Both the position numbers and the translations under genes were made by a program. 64,000 bases of DNA from Pseudomonas sp. KU26590 (GTDB taxonomy: Bacteria > Pseudomonadota > Gammaproteobacteria > Pseudomonadales > Pseudomonadaceae): contig NZ_CP110644.1 of the NCBI RefSeq assembly GCF_026153515.1, forward strand, positions 5,459,501-5,523,500, given 5' to 3'. Shown piece after piece: positions 1-9,306 of the stretch; within the stretch, counting starts at the first letter, position 1; every line of letters starts with the position of its first letter. The notes beneath the pieces are model-generated. The model was not told the DNA's origin, made no database searches, and saw nothing but the letters and a program-made list of their open reading frames with translations.

Positions 1-811
1 CGCCTTCGTGCAAACGCAGCAGGCCGTTGTCGACGAAGACGCAGGTCAGTTGGTCGCCGATGGCTTTGTGCAGCAGGGCCGCGACTACCGAGGAGTCAAC
101 GCCGCCAGACAAACCCAGCAGCACGTTGTCGGTGCCGACCTGGGCGCGAACCTGGGCGATGGCGTCTTCAGCGATCTTCGACGGGGTCCACAGCGCTTCG
201 CAGCCGCAGATGTCGAGGATGAAGCGCGACAGGATGCGACCGCCCTGCTTGGTGTGGGTCACTTCCGGGTGGAACTGCACGCCGTAGTAGCCGCGGGTGT
301 CGTCGGCCATGCCGGCGATCGGGCAGCTCGGGGTGCTGGCCAGTACGTGGAAGCCTTCCGGGATCTCGGTGACTTTGTCGCCGTGGCTCATCCAGACGTC
401 GAGACCGAAAACGCCATCGGCGTCGACGTGGTCTTCGATGCCATCCAGCACGCGGCTCTTGCCGACGACGTCGACACGGGCATAACCGAATTCACGCAGT
501 TCGGAGCCGGCCACACGGCCACCGAGCTGCTCGGCCATGGTCTGCATGCCGTAGCAGATACCGAAGATCGGCACGTTCAGGTCGAACACAGCCTGCGGCG
601 CACGCGGGCTGTCGGCAACGTGGACGGACTCGGGACCGCCGGCGAGGATGATGCCTTTCGGGGCGAATTCGCGGATCGCTTCGTCCGACATGTCGAACGG
701 GTGCAGTTCGCAGTAAACGCCAATTTCGCGAACGCGACGGGCGATCAGCTGGGTGTACTGGGAACCGAAGTCCAGGATCAGGATGCGGTGGGCGTGAATG
801 TCGAGGGCCAT
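1..811 (-). CDS. guaA: GMP synthase (glutamine-hydrolysing), partial
   Basis: GuaA converts XMP to GMP using glutamine-derived ammonia and ATP. The gene reads leftward and its 3' part lies outside the window; about 270 codons are present. The protein opens [20 protein letters not shown], the usual GuaA start. The class I glutamine amidotransferase domain is complete, with the nucleophile motif GICYGMQ and the His/Glu motif FHPEV. The start of the ATP-pyrophosphatase domain is visible as the P-loop LSGGVDSSV. It follows guaB in the same direction after about 144 bp, the usual pseudomonad order, so both last steps of GMP synthesis are here. Identification is secure; only the C-terminal dimerisation domain cannot be inspected. 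Confidence 0.97.
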   Translation of the reverse strand, partial: MALDIHAHRILILDFGSQYTQLIARRVREIGVYCELHPFDMSDEAIREFAPKGIILAGGPESVHVADSPRAPQAVFDLNVPIFGICYGMQTMAEQLGGRVAGSELREFGYARVDVVGKSRVLDGIEDHVDADGVFGLDVWMSHGDKVTEIPEGFHVLASTPSCPIAGMADDTRGYYGVQFHPEVTHTKQGGRILSRFILDICGCEALWTPSKIAEDAIAQVRAQVGTDNVLLGLSGGVDSSVVAALLHKAIGDQLTCVFVDNGLLRLHEG

Positions 812-831
812 GAGAGGACTCTAGATAGAGC

Positions 832-861
832 AGCTTCAAGCCTCAAGCTTCAAGCTGCAAG
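832..861. repeat. CTTCAAG-type short tandem repeats in the guaB-guaA gap
   Basis: The gap between guaB and guaA holds degenerate repeats of a 7-9 bp unit (AGCTTCAAG, CCTCAAG, CTTCAAG, CTGCAAG). Just after it, at about 880-915, is an imperfect hairpin built from TGTAGCG/CGCTACA-like arms. Such simple repeats are common in Pseudomonas intergenic DNA. I see no coding potential and assign no function. Confidence 0.6.
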
Positions 862-955
862 GTGTCAGGGGCCGCAGATCCGTAGCGACAGGCCTAAAGG
901 CGGTGCCGCTACAGATCGCTTGTAGCTAGTAACTATCAACTTGTGGCTGGAGGCG

Positions 956-2425
956 TCAGCCGACCCGGTAGTTCGGCGCTTCCTTGGTGATCTGCACGTC
1001 GTGAACGTGGGACTCCGCCATGCCGGCACCGGTGATGCGCACGAATTCAGGCTTGGTGCGCATTTCGTGGATGTCTGCGCTGCCGGTGTAACCCATCGAG
1101 GAGCGCAGGCCGCCCATCAACTGGTGAACGATGGCAGTCAGCGAACCCTTGTACGCAACGCGGCCTTCGATACCTTCCGGTACCAGTTTTTCCGCGCCGT
1201 CGGACGAGTCCTGGAAGTAACGGTCCGACGAGCCCTGGGCCTGGGACATTGCGCCCAGCGAACCCATGCCGCGGTAGGCCTTGTACGAACGGCCCTGGAA
1301 CAGCTCGATCTCGCCCGGTGCCTCTTCGGTACCGGCAAACATCGAACCCATCATCACGCAGTAGGCGCCGGCAACGATGGCCTTGGACAGGTCACCCGAG
1401 AAGCGGATGCCGCCGTCGGCGATCAGCGGAACGTCAGTGCCTTCCAGTGCCGAAGCCACGTTGGCGATGGCACTGATTTGCGGGACGCCCACGCCAGCCA
1501 CGATACGGGTGGTGCAGATGGAGCCAGGACCAATGCCGACCTTCACGCCGTCAGCGCCGGCCTCGACCAGTGCCAATGCAGCGGCGCCGGTGGCGATGTT
1601 GCCGCCGATGACTTGCACGTCAGGGAAGTTCTGTTTGACCCAGCGAACGCGGTCAATCACGCCTTTGGAGTGGCCGTGAGCGGTGTCAACAACGATGACG
1701 TCCACGCCCGCCGCAACCAGCGCGCTGACGCGTTCGCCGGTGTCTTTACCGGTGCCGACCGCTGCGCCGACACGCAGACGACCCTGGTCGTCTTTGCTCG
1801 CCAGCGGCCACGCTTTGGATTTCTCGATGTCCTTGACGGTCATCATGCCCTTGAGTGCGAACTTGTCGTCCACGATCAGGACTTTTTCCAGACGGTGCTT
1901 GTGCAGCAGATCGCGCACTTCGTACTTGTCGGCGCCTTCACGGACGGTGACCAGACGCTCTTTCGGCGTCATCACTTCGCGAACAGGCACATCAAGGCGG
2001 GTTTCAAAACGTACGTCGCGGGAGGTCACGATGCCGACGAGCTCGCCGTCATGCAGGACCGGAACGCCGGAGATGTTGTGTTGACGGGTCAGTTCGAACA
2101 GGTCGCGAACGGTGGCGTCAGCCTCGATGGTGATCGGATCCTTGACCACACCCGCTTCGAACTTCTTGACCTTGCGCACTTCGGCAGCTTGCTGCTCGAC
2201 GGTCATGTTCTTGTGGATGATGCCGATGCCGCCTTCCTGAGCCATGGCGATTGCCAGACGGGCTTCAGTGACGGTGTCCATAGCGGCGGAAACGAGGGGG
2301 ATATTGAGTTCGATGCCACGGGTCAATCGTGTTTTCAGACTGACTTCGTTGGGAAGCACCTCGGAATAACCGGGCACAAGGAGAATGTCGTCGAATGTAA
2401 GGGCTTCTTGGCTTATACGCAGCAT
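956..2425 (-). CDS. guaB: Inosine-5'-monophosphate dehydrogenase
   Basis: GuaB oxidises IMP to XMP with NAD+, the committed step of guanine nucleotide synthesis, in the cytoplasm. The 489-residue protein has the usual full length. The TIM-barrel catalytic core is interrupted by two CBS domains at roughly residues 93-205 ([13 protein letters not shown] and [11 protein letters not shown] regions). The catalytic cysteine is C304 in GPGSICTTR, and the mobile flap RGMGSLGAM is present. The ATG at 2425 gives [20 protein letters not shown], the standard pseudomonad N-terminus. It precedes guaA on the same strand. Nothing is unusual in the sequence. Confidence 0.98.
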   Translation of the reverse strand: MLRISQEALTFDDILLVPGYSEVLPNEVSLKTRLTRGIELNIPLVSAAMDTVTEARLAIAMAQEGGIGIIHKNMTVEQQAAEVRKVKKFEAGVVKDPITIEADATVRDLFELTRQHNISGVPVLHDGELVGIVTSRDVRFETRLDVPVREVMTPKERLVTVREGADKYEVRDLLHKHRLEKVLIVDDKFALKGMMTVKDIEKSKAWPLASKDDQGRLRVGAAVGTGKDTGERVSALVAAGVDVIVVDTAHGHSKGVIDRVRWVKQNFPDVQVIGGNIATGAAALALVEAGADGVKVGIGPGSICTTRIVAGVGVPQISAIANVASALEGTDVPLIADGGIRFSGDLSKAIVAGAYCVMMGSMFAGTEEAPGEIELFQGRSYKAYRGMGSLGAMSQAQGSSDRYFQDSSDGAEKLVPEGIEGRVAYKGSLTAIVHQLMGGLRSSMGYTGSADIHEMRTKPEFVRITGAGMAESHVHDVQITKEAPNYRVG

Positions 2426-2551
2426 CGCTGGGCTCCCGAGCGGGAAAATGGAAGCGCGCCATTGTACCCAGACACCTGCACTATCTCAATGTAAAGATCA
2501 GGCTATTTACGCATGAGCCGGATTACGGCGCCCAATGACAGCAGTACATAT

Positions 2552-3100
2552 CTACATTCTGACTTTGACGTGAGAAACCGGACGGTCCATGCGCTCGGCA
2601 AATGCCTCGACGAAGCTGCTTTTGAAGCCGGCATCCAGCCAGTTGTTGAAGATGAACCCCAGATTCGAGAACCCGCAGGGCTCAAGAAACAGAAACCCGT
2701 TGATGTCGTCTTCATGGCGGCATTCGGGGCACATGAAGTTGTCGGTGTGGCCCGGCATCCAGTCTTCCAGGCTGTCGAACAGCGCTTCGCCGATCTCACG
2801 CCGGCATTCCGGGCAACCGGCCTCCTCCTTGAAGCCCTGCTGCGGCGTATAGATGCACCGCTTGAGGACGATTTCCAGGCCGTTGACCGGTTGACCGAAT
2901 GGCAAGGCGTCAGGGTTTTCGACGAAGCGTCGCGCGCCCGGCGCAACCGCGTAGGCCATGCGATTGAAGCTGCGCCCACAGGTGGTCAGCGATTCCTCGA
3001 CGACGTTCAGCTTCACCAGCCAGCGCAGGATCGCCCGCGCCTTCGCTTCGTGCGCAGGAAAGCTGGAGATTTGCGGGACGATGATGCTTTGGGTGTCCAT
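2552..3100 (-). CDS. Conserved hypothetical protein with two CPEC zinc-ribbon knuckles
   Basis: I chose the ATG at 3100 (MDTQSIIVPQISSF) over a start 63 bp upstream because the upstream residues are low-complexity and unlike a folded N-terminus. The product is 182 aa with no signal peptide or membrane segment. Two CPEC motifs at residues 96-99 and 124-127 would form a single four-cysteine zinc knuckle, and a third region has CGF near residue 142. The N-terminal third is helical. I do not recognise a characterised function. It follows the opposite strand of the xseA side and precedes guaB on the same strand by 127 bp, but co-transcription is not evident. It looks like a conserved gene and not an overlap artefact. 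Confidence 0.75.
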   Translation of the reverse strand: MDTQSIIVPQISSFPAHEAKARAILRWLVKLNVVEESLTTCGRSFNRMAYAVAPGARRFVENPDALPFGQPVNGLEIVLKRCIYTPQQGFKEEAGCPECRREIGEALFDSLEDWMPGHTDNFMCPECRHEDDINGFLFLEPCGFSNLGFIFNNWLDAGFKSSFVEAFAERMDRPVSHVKVRM

Positions 3101-3380
3101 GACGGGCCTGTCTGACGAGTAATCGGGGGGGCGGCAGCTTAATCGCGCTGTCGGTGACGTCAAGTATGGCCGTCGGGTCGCATGTGCTGTTGCGTTTCGG
3201 CTGGCTGCTCGACGACTGCGCCGAAGGCGTACTCTGGCGTTTTCTCAGCCGCGCCGCCCCCCCCACGGTGAATTGCTGCTGGCGGACGACCGTCGTGGCA
3301 ATCCGACCCCGGTCGACGGCGCCGCGAGGTTTATCATTTCGGTGCTCAAACAGCTCCGAGATAGCCCTGACACTGCCAGC

Positions 3381-3472
3381 CTGTAGGAGCCGGCTTGCTG
3401 GCGAACGCGTCCTGTCAGTTGATGGAAAGGTGACTGACCCACCGCGTTCGCGGGCAAGCGCGCTCCTACAGG
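3381..3472. repeat. REP doublet (inverted pair)
   Basis: Two inverted REP units face each other: CTGTAGGAGCCGGCTTGCTG at the left edge and, on the other arm, GCAAGCGCGCTCCTACAG. Each contains the Pseudomonas REP core GTAGGAGC...GGC-TTGC...GCGAACGCG. The arms are separated by about 35 bp. This is the BIME-like arrangement frequent between Pseudomonas genes. The rest of the 3101-3805 gap holds only this, one further REP unit at 3591 and no convincing ORF. Confidence 0.8.
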
Positions 3473-3590
3473 TGATTTGCGCCATCCGTTAATCTGCGCT
3501 GGTGTTGGTAATCTTCGTTGGATGACCACCCCTCAGGTGTGAAATGGCCGGTGAAAGGGCATGGGTCGCGGTCGGCCTCTGCCCGAAGGG

Positions 3591-3629
3591 CGTAGGAGCG
3601 CGCTTGCCCGCGATCTGGCGCGCAGCGGC
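3591..3629 (+). repeat. Single REP unit
   Basis: The sequence CGTAGGAGCGCGCTTGCCCG, followed by CGATCTGGCGCGCAGCGGC, matches the same REP family as the doublet at 3381-3472. It is a lone unit in the gap upstream of xseA. Confidence 0.7.
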
Positions 3630-3805
3630 AGTAAAACAGGTGAATACGGTGGGTCAGCGAGACCAGCGTTGCCTGTTTTTACGACTGCTGCGCAGCCGGT
3701 AGAAGTACGCACGCCTATAACACCTCGGATTTGGGCGCTCTCTTAGCGCCCGGCGTCAGCGATCTCATCTGGTGACCCGTGCCCCAATGCCTTTATGATG
3801 CCGCC

Positions 3806-5185
3806 ATGATCAAAGACCCCTTCGCAAGACTCGGCCTTGACCGGGACGTCCTCACTGTCAGCCAGCTCAATGGCCGCGCACGCGTGCTGCTGGAGGATGT
3901 GTTTTCCAGCATCTGGGTCGAGGGCGAGATTTCCAACCTCTCGCGTCCGGCCTCAGGGCACGTTTACTTCACGCTGAAGGACTCCGGCGCCCAGGTGCGT
4001 TGCGCGCTGTTTCGCAGCAATGCGGCGCGGGTGCGTCAGGCATTGAAGGACGGCCTGGCGGTCAAGGTGCGCGGCAAGGTCTCGCTGTTTGAAGGTCGCG
4101 GCGACTATCAGCTGATTCTCGACACCGTCGAGCCTGCTGGCGATGGTGCACTGCGTCTGGCCTTCGACGCGTTGAAGGAGAAGCTCAGCGCCGAAGGCCT
4201 GTTCAGCGCCGAGCGCAAGGTCGCCCTGCCCCTGCACCCCAAGCGCATCGGCATCATCAGCTCCCCAACCGGCGCGGTGATTCGCGACATCATCAGCGTG
4301 TTTCGTCGTCGCGCGCCCCAAGTCGAACTCACCCTGATTCCCACCGCCGTGCAGGGCCGCGAAGCCATCGGCCAGATCGTGCGCGCCCTGAAGCTTGCGG
4401 ATGGAAGGGGCTTCGATGCGTTGATCCTGGCGCGGGGCGGCGGCTCGCTGGAGGACCTCTGGTGCTTCAACGAGGAAGCCGTCGCCCGCGCCATCGATGC
4501 GTGCGTGACGCCGATCGTCAGCGCGGTCGGCCACGAAACCGATGTTTCGATCAGTGACTTCGTCGCCGACGTGCGCGCACCCACGCCCTCCGCCGCCGCT
4601 GAACTGCTGGCGCCGGATTCAAGCGACTTGCAGCGCCGCGTCGACAGCCTGGAGCGCCGGCTGATCAGCCGCATGCAGGATCGGCTGATGCGCGAGCAAT
4701 TGCGCCTGGACGGTATTTCCCGCCGCTTGCGCCACCCCGGCGAGCGGTTGCGCCAGCGCGCCCAGCGCCTCGACGACCTGGACATGCGCATGCGCCGGGC
4801 CTTCGAGCAGCAGATGCACAAGCGCCTGGTGCGCATGAGCCATCTGGAAAGCCGCCTGGCCGCGCAACATCCGGGACGCACGCTGATGTTTCTGCGTCAG
4901 CGCCTGGCGGTATTGGCCGAACGGCTGCCGCGCGCGATCAAGGAAAACCTCAAAAGCCGTCGCCTGCAGCTGCAAAGTCAGGTGCAGACGCTCAACGTGG
5001 TCAGCCCGCTGGCGACCCTTGGCCGTGGCTACAGTATTTTGCTGGATGAACGCGGCAGGGCCATTCGCGCTGCCGAGCAGACTCATCAGGGTCAGCGCCT
5101 GACGGCAAAGCTGGCGGACGGTGAGCTGCAAGTGCGCGTCGAAGACAACCATCTGACGCCTGTCACCCTTTCACTTCTGGATTGA
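3806..5185 (+). CDS. xseA: Exodeoxyribonuclease VII large subunit
   Basis: XseA is the catalytic large subunit of exonuclease VII, which degrades single-stranded DNA together with XseB. The 459-residue protein starts MIKDPFARLGLDR, the conserved pseudomonad start; an in-frame ATG 27 bp upstream adds residues not typical of the family. It has an N-terminal OB fold (about residues 10-110, motif WVEGEISNLSRPASGHVYFTLK split across the fold), the catalytic domain with GIISSPTGAVIRD and ARGGGSLEDLW, and a long coiled-coil arm (about 285-400) rich in Arg and Leu. xseB is not adjacent. A peptidase gene follows after only 3 bp, which suggests co-transcription. Confidence 0.97.
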   Translation: MIKDPFARLGLDRDVLTVSQLNGRARVLLEDVFSSIWVEGEISNLSRPASGHVYFTLKDSGAQVRCALFRSNAARVRQALKDGLAVKVRGKVSLFEGRGDYQLILDTVEPAGDGALRLAFDALKEKLSAEGLFSAERKVALPLHPKRIGIISSPTGAVIRDIISVFRRRAPQVELTLIPTAVQGREAIGQIVRALKLADGRGFDALILARGGGSLEDLWCFNEEAVARAIDACVTPIVSAVGHETDVSISDFVADVRAPTPSAAAELLAPDSSDLQRRVDSLERRLISRMQDRLMREQLRLDGISRRLRHPGERLRQRAQRLDDLDMRMRRAFEQQMHKRLVRMSHLESRLAAQHPGRTLMFLRQRLAVLAERLPRAIKENLKSRRLQLQSQVQTLNVVSPLATLGRGYSILLDERGRAIRAAEQTHQGQRLTAKLADGELQVRVEDNHLTPVTLSLLD

Positions 5186-5188
5186 TCA

Positions 5189-6031
5189 ATGCTGCCTTTT
5201 CTATCCCGTTCGTTGGCAACTGCTGCCCTGGTCTTTTGCGCTGCCCTGCCCGCCTACGCTGACAGCTACATTTCCCGCCTGCTCAACAAGCCGGTGCCGG
5301 GCGGCGTGGCGGTGGTCGATCTCGGCCCCGCCGCGCAAGCGCCCAAAGCCACGTGGCAGGGCAAACCGGTGCTGGTGGTCAAGGATCAGGACGCGCGCTG
5401 GCTGGCCATCGTCGGCATCCCGCTGAGTACCAAGCCAGGCACTGCGCAGCAGGTCAGCAGCGGCGGTCGCAACGTGCCTTTCGTGGTGGGCGACAAGAAG
5501 TACCCGGAACAGCGGATTACCCTGAAGAACCAGCGTCAGGTCAATCCGAACCCGGACGACCTCAAGCGCATCGAGCAGGAACTCGACGTGCAGGTCCGCG
5601 CCTACCGTACGTTCAGTCCCGTGACGCCGAGCAACCTGCTGCTGGACAAACCGGTGGACGGGCCGCTCTCGAGCAAATTCGGTGTGCGGCGCTTTTTCAA
5701 CGGTGAGGAGCGCAACCCGCACGCGGGACTGGATTTCGCCGTTCCGGCTGGTACGCCTATCAAGTCGCCGGCTGCGGGCAAAGTGATTCTGATCGGCAAT
5801 TACTTCTTCAATGGCAACACTGTGTTCGTCGATCACGGCCAGGGTTTCATCAGCATGTTCTGCCATATGTCGAAGATCGACGTGAAGGTCGGCGATGCCG
5901 TGCCGCGCGGTGGCGTGGTCGGGCGCGTGGGTTCGACTGGTCGCGCGACGGGGCCGCACATGCACTGGAACGTCAGCCTGAATGACGCGCGGGTTGATCC
6001 GGCGATTTTCATTAATGCGTTTCAGCCGTGA
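5189..6031 (+). CDS. Secreted M23-family peptidoglycan endopeptidase
   Basis: The 280-residue product begins with a signal peptide (MLPFLSRSLATAALVFCAALPAYA, cleavage near residue 24). The C-terminal LytM/M23 domain (about 160-275) contains the zinc ligands in NPHAGLDFAVPAG (HxxxD) and the GPHMHWNV (HxH) motif, so the metal site looks complete and the enzyme is probably active on peptide cross-links of the cell wall. A central beta-rich region at 25-150 is the N-terminal domain found in many pseudomonad M23 proteins. It begins 3 bp after xseA. Which bond it cuts, and whether it acts in division or wall recycling, cannot be read from sequence. Confidence 0.9.
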   Translation: MLPFLSRSLATAALVFCAALPAYADSYISRLLNKPVPGGVAVVDLGPAAQAPKATWQGKPVLVVKDQDARWLAIVGIPLSTKPGTAQQVSSGGRNVPFVVGDKKYPEQRITLKNQRQVNPNPDDLKRIEQELDVQVRAYRTFSPVTPSNLLLDKPVDGPLSSKFGVRRFFNGEERNPHAGLDFAVPAGTPIKSPAAGKVILIGNYFFNGNTVFVDHGQGFISMFCHMSKIDVKVGDAVPRGGVVGRVGSTGRATGPHMHWNVSLNDARVDPAIFINAFQP

Positions 6032-6064
6032 CGCTTGATCGTTTTATTAACCCTGCAGCCCCCC

Positions 6065-6158
6065 GTAGGACCGGCTTTAGCCGGGAAGGCGTCAGGCGCA
6101 ACACCGCAACTCTGATGGTGTAAATTCTGGCCCCTTCCCGGCTGAAGCCAGTCCTACA
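6065..6158. repeat. REP-like inverted doublet, second family
   Basis: An inverted pair is formed by GTAGGACCGGCTTTAGCCGG on the left and CCCGGCTGAAGCCAGTCCTAC on the right, separated by about 40 bp that include CGCAACTCTGATGG. The same unit recurs in decayed form at 35721-35866 and 36549-36626. It differs from the GTAGGAGC REP family upstream of xseA. Confidence 0.7.
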
Positions 6159-6351
6159 ATTGGAATGCCTACATCCTGCTGAGCCTGCTCACGCGCGATC
6201 GGTACGTTCAGACCGAATCGAATGGGCAATTAAATCGCGCATAGCCTTGAAACCCAGCAATAAAATATCGATCTCGAGCATTTACCGGTCATTTCTCTCA
6301 ATTTTTCCCAACCGCTTGCCAGCTTTCACCCCATTGGTTACGTTTGGCGAC

Positions 6352-6429
6352 ATGAAAACCTCTCACACCCTCATTCTGATGCGTCAACATCGCTGCCTCT
6401 GCCTCGTCAGTGCACGACTGCAAAGCTGA
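6352..6429 (+). CDS. Candidate leuA leader peptide
   Basis: A 25-codon ORF lies 93 bp upstream of leuA: MKTSHTLILMRQHRCLCLVS followed by ARLQS and a TGA stop. An internal ATG at 6379 would give a 16-residue form beginning MRQHRC. It has five Leu codons, three of them CTC, which pseudomonads use less than CTG, and a CLCLV cluster. The following 80 bp contain inverted repeats (GCGGTG...CACCCCGC) and a short GC hairpin next to CCTTTTTT at about 6488-6497. Translation-coupled attenuation of leuA is an inference. No good ribosome binding site is visible, so translation is uncertain. Confidence 0.4.
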   Translation: MKTSHTLILMRQHRCLCLVSARLQS

Positions 6430-6522
6430 ACGCGGTGCCTCGACGCTCACCCCGCAGTGCTACTCTCGCATCAACCGGCTGGCCGCCTTTTTTCGGCCCT
6501 GAGTACAACAAGGATTATTCAC

Positions 6523-8205
6523 ATGACCATGCTCAAAGATCCCTCGACGAAGTACCGCGCCTTTCCTGTCATCGACCTGCCTGACCGCACCTGGCCTTCC
6601 AAGGCCATCACTGCGGCGCCGATCTGGTGCAGTTCCGACTTGCGTGACGGTAACCAGTCGCTGATCGAGCCCATGGATGCGGTCAAGAAACTGCGTTTCT
6701 GGAAAACCCTCGTGCAAGTGGGTGTGAAGGAAATCGAAGCCTCCTTCCCTTCCGCGTCGCAAACCGATTTCGACTTCGTGCGCACGCTCATCGAAGACGG
6801 CCACATCCCGGACGACACCACGATTCAGGTGCTGACGCAGGCTCGCGAAGACCTGATCGCGCGGACGTTCGAGTCCCTGCGCGGTGCGAAAAAAGCCATC
6901 GTCCATCTGTATAACGCCACCTGCCCGTCCTTCCGCCGCATCGTCTTCAACCAGGACAAAGCAGGCGTCAAGGCCATCGCAGTGAATGCCGCGCAGCTGT
7001 TCGTCAAATACGCCGCCCAGCAGCCAGAAACCCAATGGCAGTTCGAGTACTCGCCGGAGACGTTCAGCGCCACCGAGCTGGAGTTCGCCAAGGAAGTCTG
7101 CGACGCCGTCATTGACGTGTGGAACGCGACGCCGCAGAACAAGGTGATCCTGAATTTGCCGGCGACCGTCGAAGTCGCAACCCCGAACATTTACGCCGAC
7201 CAGATCGAATGGTTCTGCCGCAACATTTCCCGTCGTGACAGCGTGATCATCAGCCTACACACCCACAACGACCGTGGTACCGGCGTCGCGGCAACCGAGC
7301 TGGGCCTGATGGCGGGCGCGGATCGCGTTGAAGGCTGCTTGTTCGGCAACGGCGAGCGCACCGGCAACGTCGACCTCGTGACCGTCGCGCTGAACATGTA
7401 CACCCAGGGCCTGAATCCACAGTTGGACTTTTCCGACATCGACGGCGTGCGCAAGGTGGTTGAAGAGTGCAACCAGATTCCGGTGCACCCGCGTCATCCG
7501 TACGTTGGTGATCTGGTGCATACCGCGTTCTCCGGCTCCCACCAGGATGCGATCCGCAAGGGCCTCACCCAGCAGAAAGAAGGCACGATGTGGGAAGTGC
7601 CGTACTTGCCAATCGATCCAGCCGACATTGGTCGCAGCTACGAGGCGGTCATCCGCGTCAACAGCCAGTCCGGCAAGGGCGGGATCACCTACCTGCTGGA
7701 ACAGGAATACGGCATTTCCCTGCCGCGTCGCATGCAGATCGAGTTCAGCCAGGTGGTTCAGGGCGAGACCGATCGTCTGGGCCTGGAAATGACGGCTCAG
7801 CAGATTTACTCGCTGTTCAAGCGTGAATACTTGCAGGCCAACAAGCCGTACGCGCTGGTCAGCCATCGTTTGCAAGAAGAAAACGGCAACAGTGCCGTTG
7901 AAGTGGTCGTGACCGGAATGAGCGACAGCGAAAGCAATCTGCGCTGGAAAGGCACCGGCAACGGCGCATTGGAAGCGCTGGTCGCCGGTCTGCCGGTTTC
8001 AGCCGAGATCATGGACTACAACGAACACGCCATCGGCGCAGGCACCACGGCCAAGGCCGCTGCTTACATCGAGTTGCGTGTGAACGGTGACCGGGCGGTG
8101 CATGGCGTCGGCATTGACGAAAACATCACCACGGCCAGCTTCAAGGCGCTGTTCAGCGCACTTAATCGCGGCTTGCTGCAGGCTGACGCGACAAAAGCGG
8201 CGTAA
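6523..8205 (+). CDS. leuA: 2-isopropylmalate synthase
   Basis: LeuA condenses 2-oxoisovalerate with acetyl-CoA to give 2-isopropylmalate, the first committed step of leucine synthesis. The 560-residue protein is the longer LeuA type. The N-terminal HMGL-like TIM barrel has the metal and substrate motif [17 protein letters not shown] and HTHNDRGTG, and the C-terminal LeuA regulatory domain covers about residues 435-555 and would mediate leucine feedback. The ATG at 6523 ([14 protein letters not shown]) follows AAGGATTATTCAC. An upstream in-frame start at 6457 would run through the putative leader region and was not used. The gene stands alone, separated from leuCDB, and ends at a bidirectional terminator. 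Confidence 0.97.
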   Translation: MTMLKDPSTKYRAFPVIDLPDRTWPSKAITAAPIWCSSDLRDGNQSLIEPMDAVKKLRFWKTLVQVGVKEIEASFPSASQTDFDFVRTLIEDGHIPDDTTIQVLTQAREDLIARTFESLRGAKKAIVHLYNATCPSFRRIVFNQDKAGVKAIAVNAAQLFVKYAAQQPETQWQFEYSPETFSATELEFAKEVCDAVIDVWNATPQNKVILNLPATVEVATPNIYADQIEWFCRNISRRDSVIISLHTHNDRGTGVAATELGLMAGADRVEGCLFGNGERTGNVDLVTVALNMYTQGLNPQLDFSDIDGVRKVVEECNQIPVHPRHPYVGDLVHTAFSGSHQDAIRKGLTQQKEGTMWEVPYLPIDPADIGRSYEAVIRVNSQSGKGGITYLLEQEYGISLPRRMQIEFSQVVQGETDRLGLEMTAQQIYSLFKREYLQANKPYALVSHRLQEENGNSAVEVVVTGMSDSESNLRWKGTGNGALEALVAGLPVSAEIMDYNEHAIGAGTTAKAAAYIELRVNGDRAVHGVGIDENITTASFKALFSALNRGLLQADATKAA

Positions 8206-8217
8206 TTCATCGCAACG

Positions 8218-8257
8218 AAAAAAGGCCCTGAAGCGTGAGTTTCAGGGCCTTTTATTT
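8218..8257. terminator. Bidirectional terminator between leuA and the FlxA-like gene
   Basis: A perfect stem AAGGCCCTGAA / TTCAGGGCCTT with loop GCGTGAG is flanked by an A run on the left and a T run on the right. It can end leuA rightward and the convergent FlxA-like gene leftward. Confidence 0.9.
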
Positions 8258-8270
8258 TGAAGCTCGATGA

Positions 8271-8678
8271 TCAGGCCGTTGTGCTGACCGTGCCTTTCAT
8301 TAGGTTCAGCAGCGCGCCCTGCTGAGCGTTCAACTGAGCCATTGTCCCGGAAATCTGCTGCTGGATAGCCATGACCTGGGCAGATTTTTCCTCATCCGAC
8401 GCCTTGCTGTTCTGAGCGGCGGCCAGCTGAGCCTGCTGTTGTAGCAAGATCTTTTGGGTCTCCTTGATCTGCTCTTGCAGTTGCTGGATCGCCTGGTCTT
8501 GGGGGCTCGACGCCGCACCTGCCTTGCCGGCACCGGTGGCTTGAGGGTCGCCATAGACGTTGCCACGCAACTCGACGCTGGCGGTCTTGGCATCGCTCTT
8601 GGTGGAGTCGTCGGTCTTGACGGCAGCCGTGAACACGCTGGAGTAAGCAGCCAACGAACTGGTGTTGATGGTGGTCAT
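8271..8678 (-). CDS. FlxA-like coiled-coil protein, copy 1
   Basis: The 135-residue product starts at the ATG at 8678, preceded by AAGGAGTTCATC, an excellent ribosome binding site; the longer ORF upstream lacks one. It has a Ser/Thr-rich N-terminus (MTTINTSSLAAYSS), a variable middle, and from about residue 70 a Gln-rich helical region (QLQEQIKETQKILLQQQAQL) that matches the FlxA-like family. It has no signal peptide and no membrane segment. The family takes its name from a flagellar sigma-factor-dependent E. coli gene; its molecular role is unknown. It is followed downstream by leuA in convergent orientation and preceded by a paralogue (8805-9248). Confidence 0.8.
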   Translation of the reverse strand: MTTINTSSLAAYSSVFTAAVKTDDSTKSDAKTASVELRGNVYGDPQATGAGKAGAASSPQDQAIQQLQEQIKETQKILLQQQAQLAAAQNSKASDEEKSAQVMAIQQQISGTMAQLNAQQGALLNLMKGTVSTTA

Positions 8679-8804
8679 GATGAACTCCTTATGAGGTGCA
8701 CTTTGTATCGGCCAGCGTACAAACATCTGAAGTCGAATTTGTTGCAGACGCACAAACGCCCCACGACCGAAGTCATGGAGCGGTTTTGTCTGTAAATCAG
8801 TGAA

Positions 8805-9248
8805 TCAGGCAGTGGTGTTGATGCTGCCGGACTTTTGCAGCTGCAAGAGCGCCGCCTGCTCCGTGGACAGGCTGGCGGTCGTCGACGAGATCTGCCCCTG
8901 AATGGCCATTACCCGCGCGGACTTTTCCTCGTCAGAGCCCGAACTTGCCTGAGCGGCAGCGAGTTGCTGTTGCTGCTCCTGCAAGCGCTTCTGGGTCTCC
9001 TTGATCTGCTCTTCCAGCTTTTCGATGGCCTGCTCGCTGGTGCTGGAGGAGGAATCAGACGCCCCGCCTGCCCCACCGGCACCGCCAGCGCCACCGGCTG
9101 CAGTCGTTGTCGTCGATGCAGACGCCGAAGTGGCATCTGTCGTGGTGGAGGTGTCGCTGTCAGCCGCAGTGGTCGTGGCGTCTTTCTTGACCGCAACGGT
9201 AAAGCTGGCGGAATACGAACTCAATGAGGATGTGCTGATGGTGGTCAT
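8805..9248 (-). CDS. FlxA-like coiled-coil protein, copy 2
   Basis: This is a paralogue of the gene at 8271-8678: 147 aa, same start motif (MTTISTSSLSSYSASF), same Gln-rich helical C-terminal half (EKLEEQIKETQKRLQEQQQQ) and the same DEEKSA-VMAIQ-QIS pattern. Between them is a low-complexity Thr/Ser/Ala/Gly stretch at about residues 25-75, with repeated Thr then GGAGGAGGA. The start at 9248 is supported by CAGGAGATCGGT. The two genes are 126 bp apart on the same strand, consistent with a tandem duplication that then diverged in the middle. Function unknown. Confidence 0.8.
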   Translation of the reverse strand: MTTISTSSLSSYSASFTVAVKKDATTTAADSDTSTTTDATSASASTTTTAAGGAGGAGGAGGASDSSSSTSEQAIEKLEEQIKETQKRLQEQQQQLAAAQASSGSDEEKSARVMAIQGQISSTTASLSTEQAALLQLQKSGSINTTA

Positions 9249-9306
9249 ACCGATCTCCTGTCTGGGTACAAGCGCTATCGACCACCTGTCCATTAACTCT
9301 ATGACG

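Noticed and set aside
941..2494. 517-codon open frame on the plus strand
   Set aside because: It is antisense to guaB, with no domain and no ribosome binding site.
6160..6429. 89-codon frame extending the leuA leader upstream
   Set aside because: The upstream part crosses REP-flanking DNA with no ribosome binding site or conserved pattern. Only the last 25 codons look like a possible leader.
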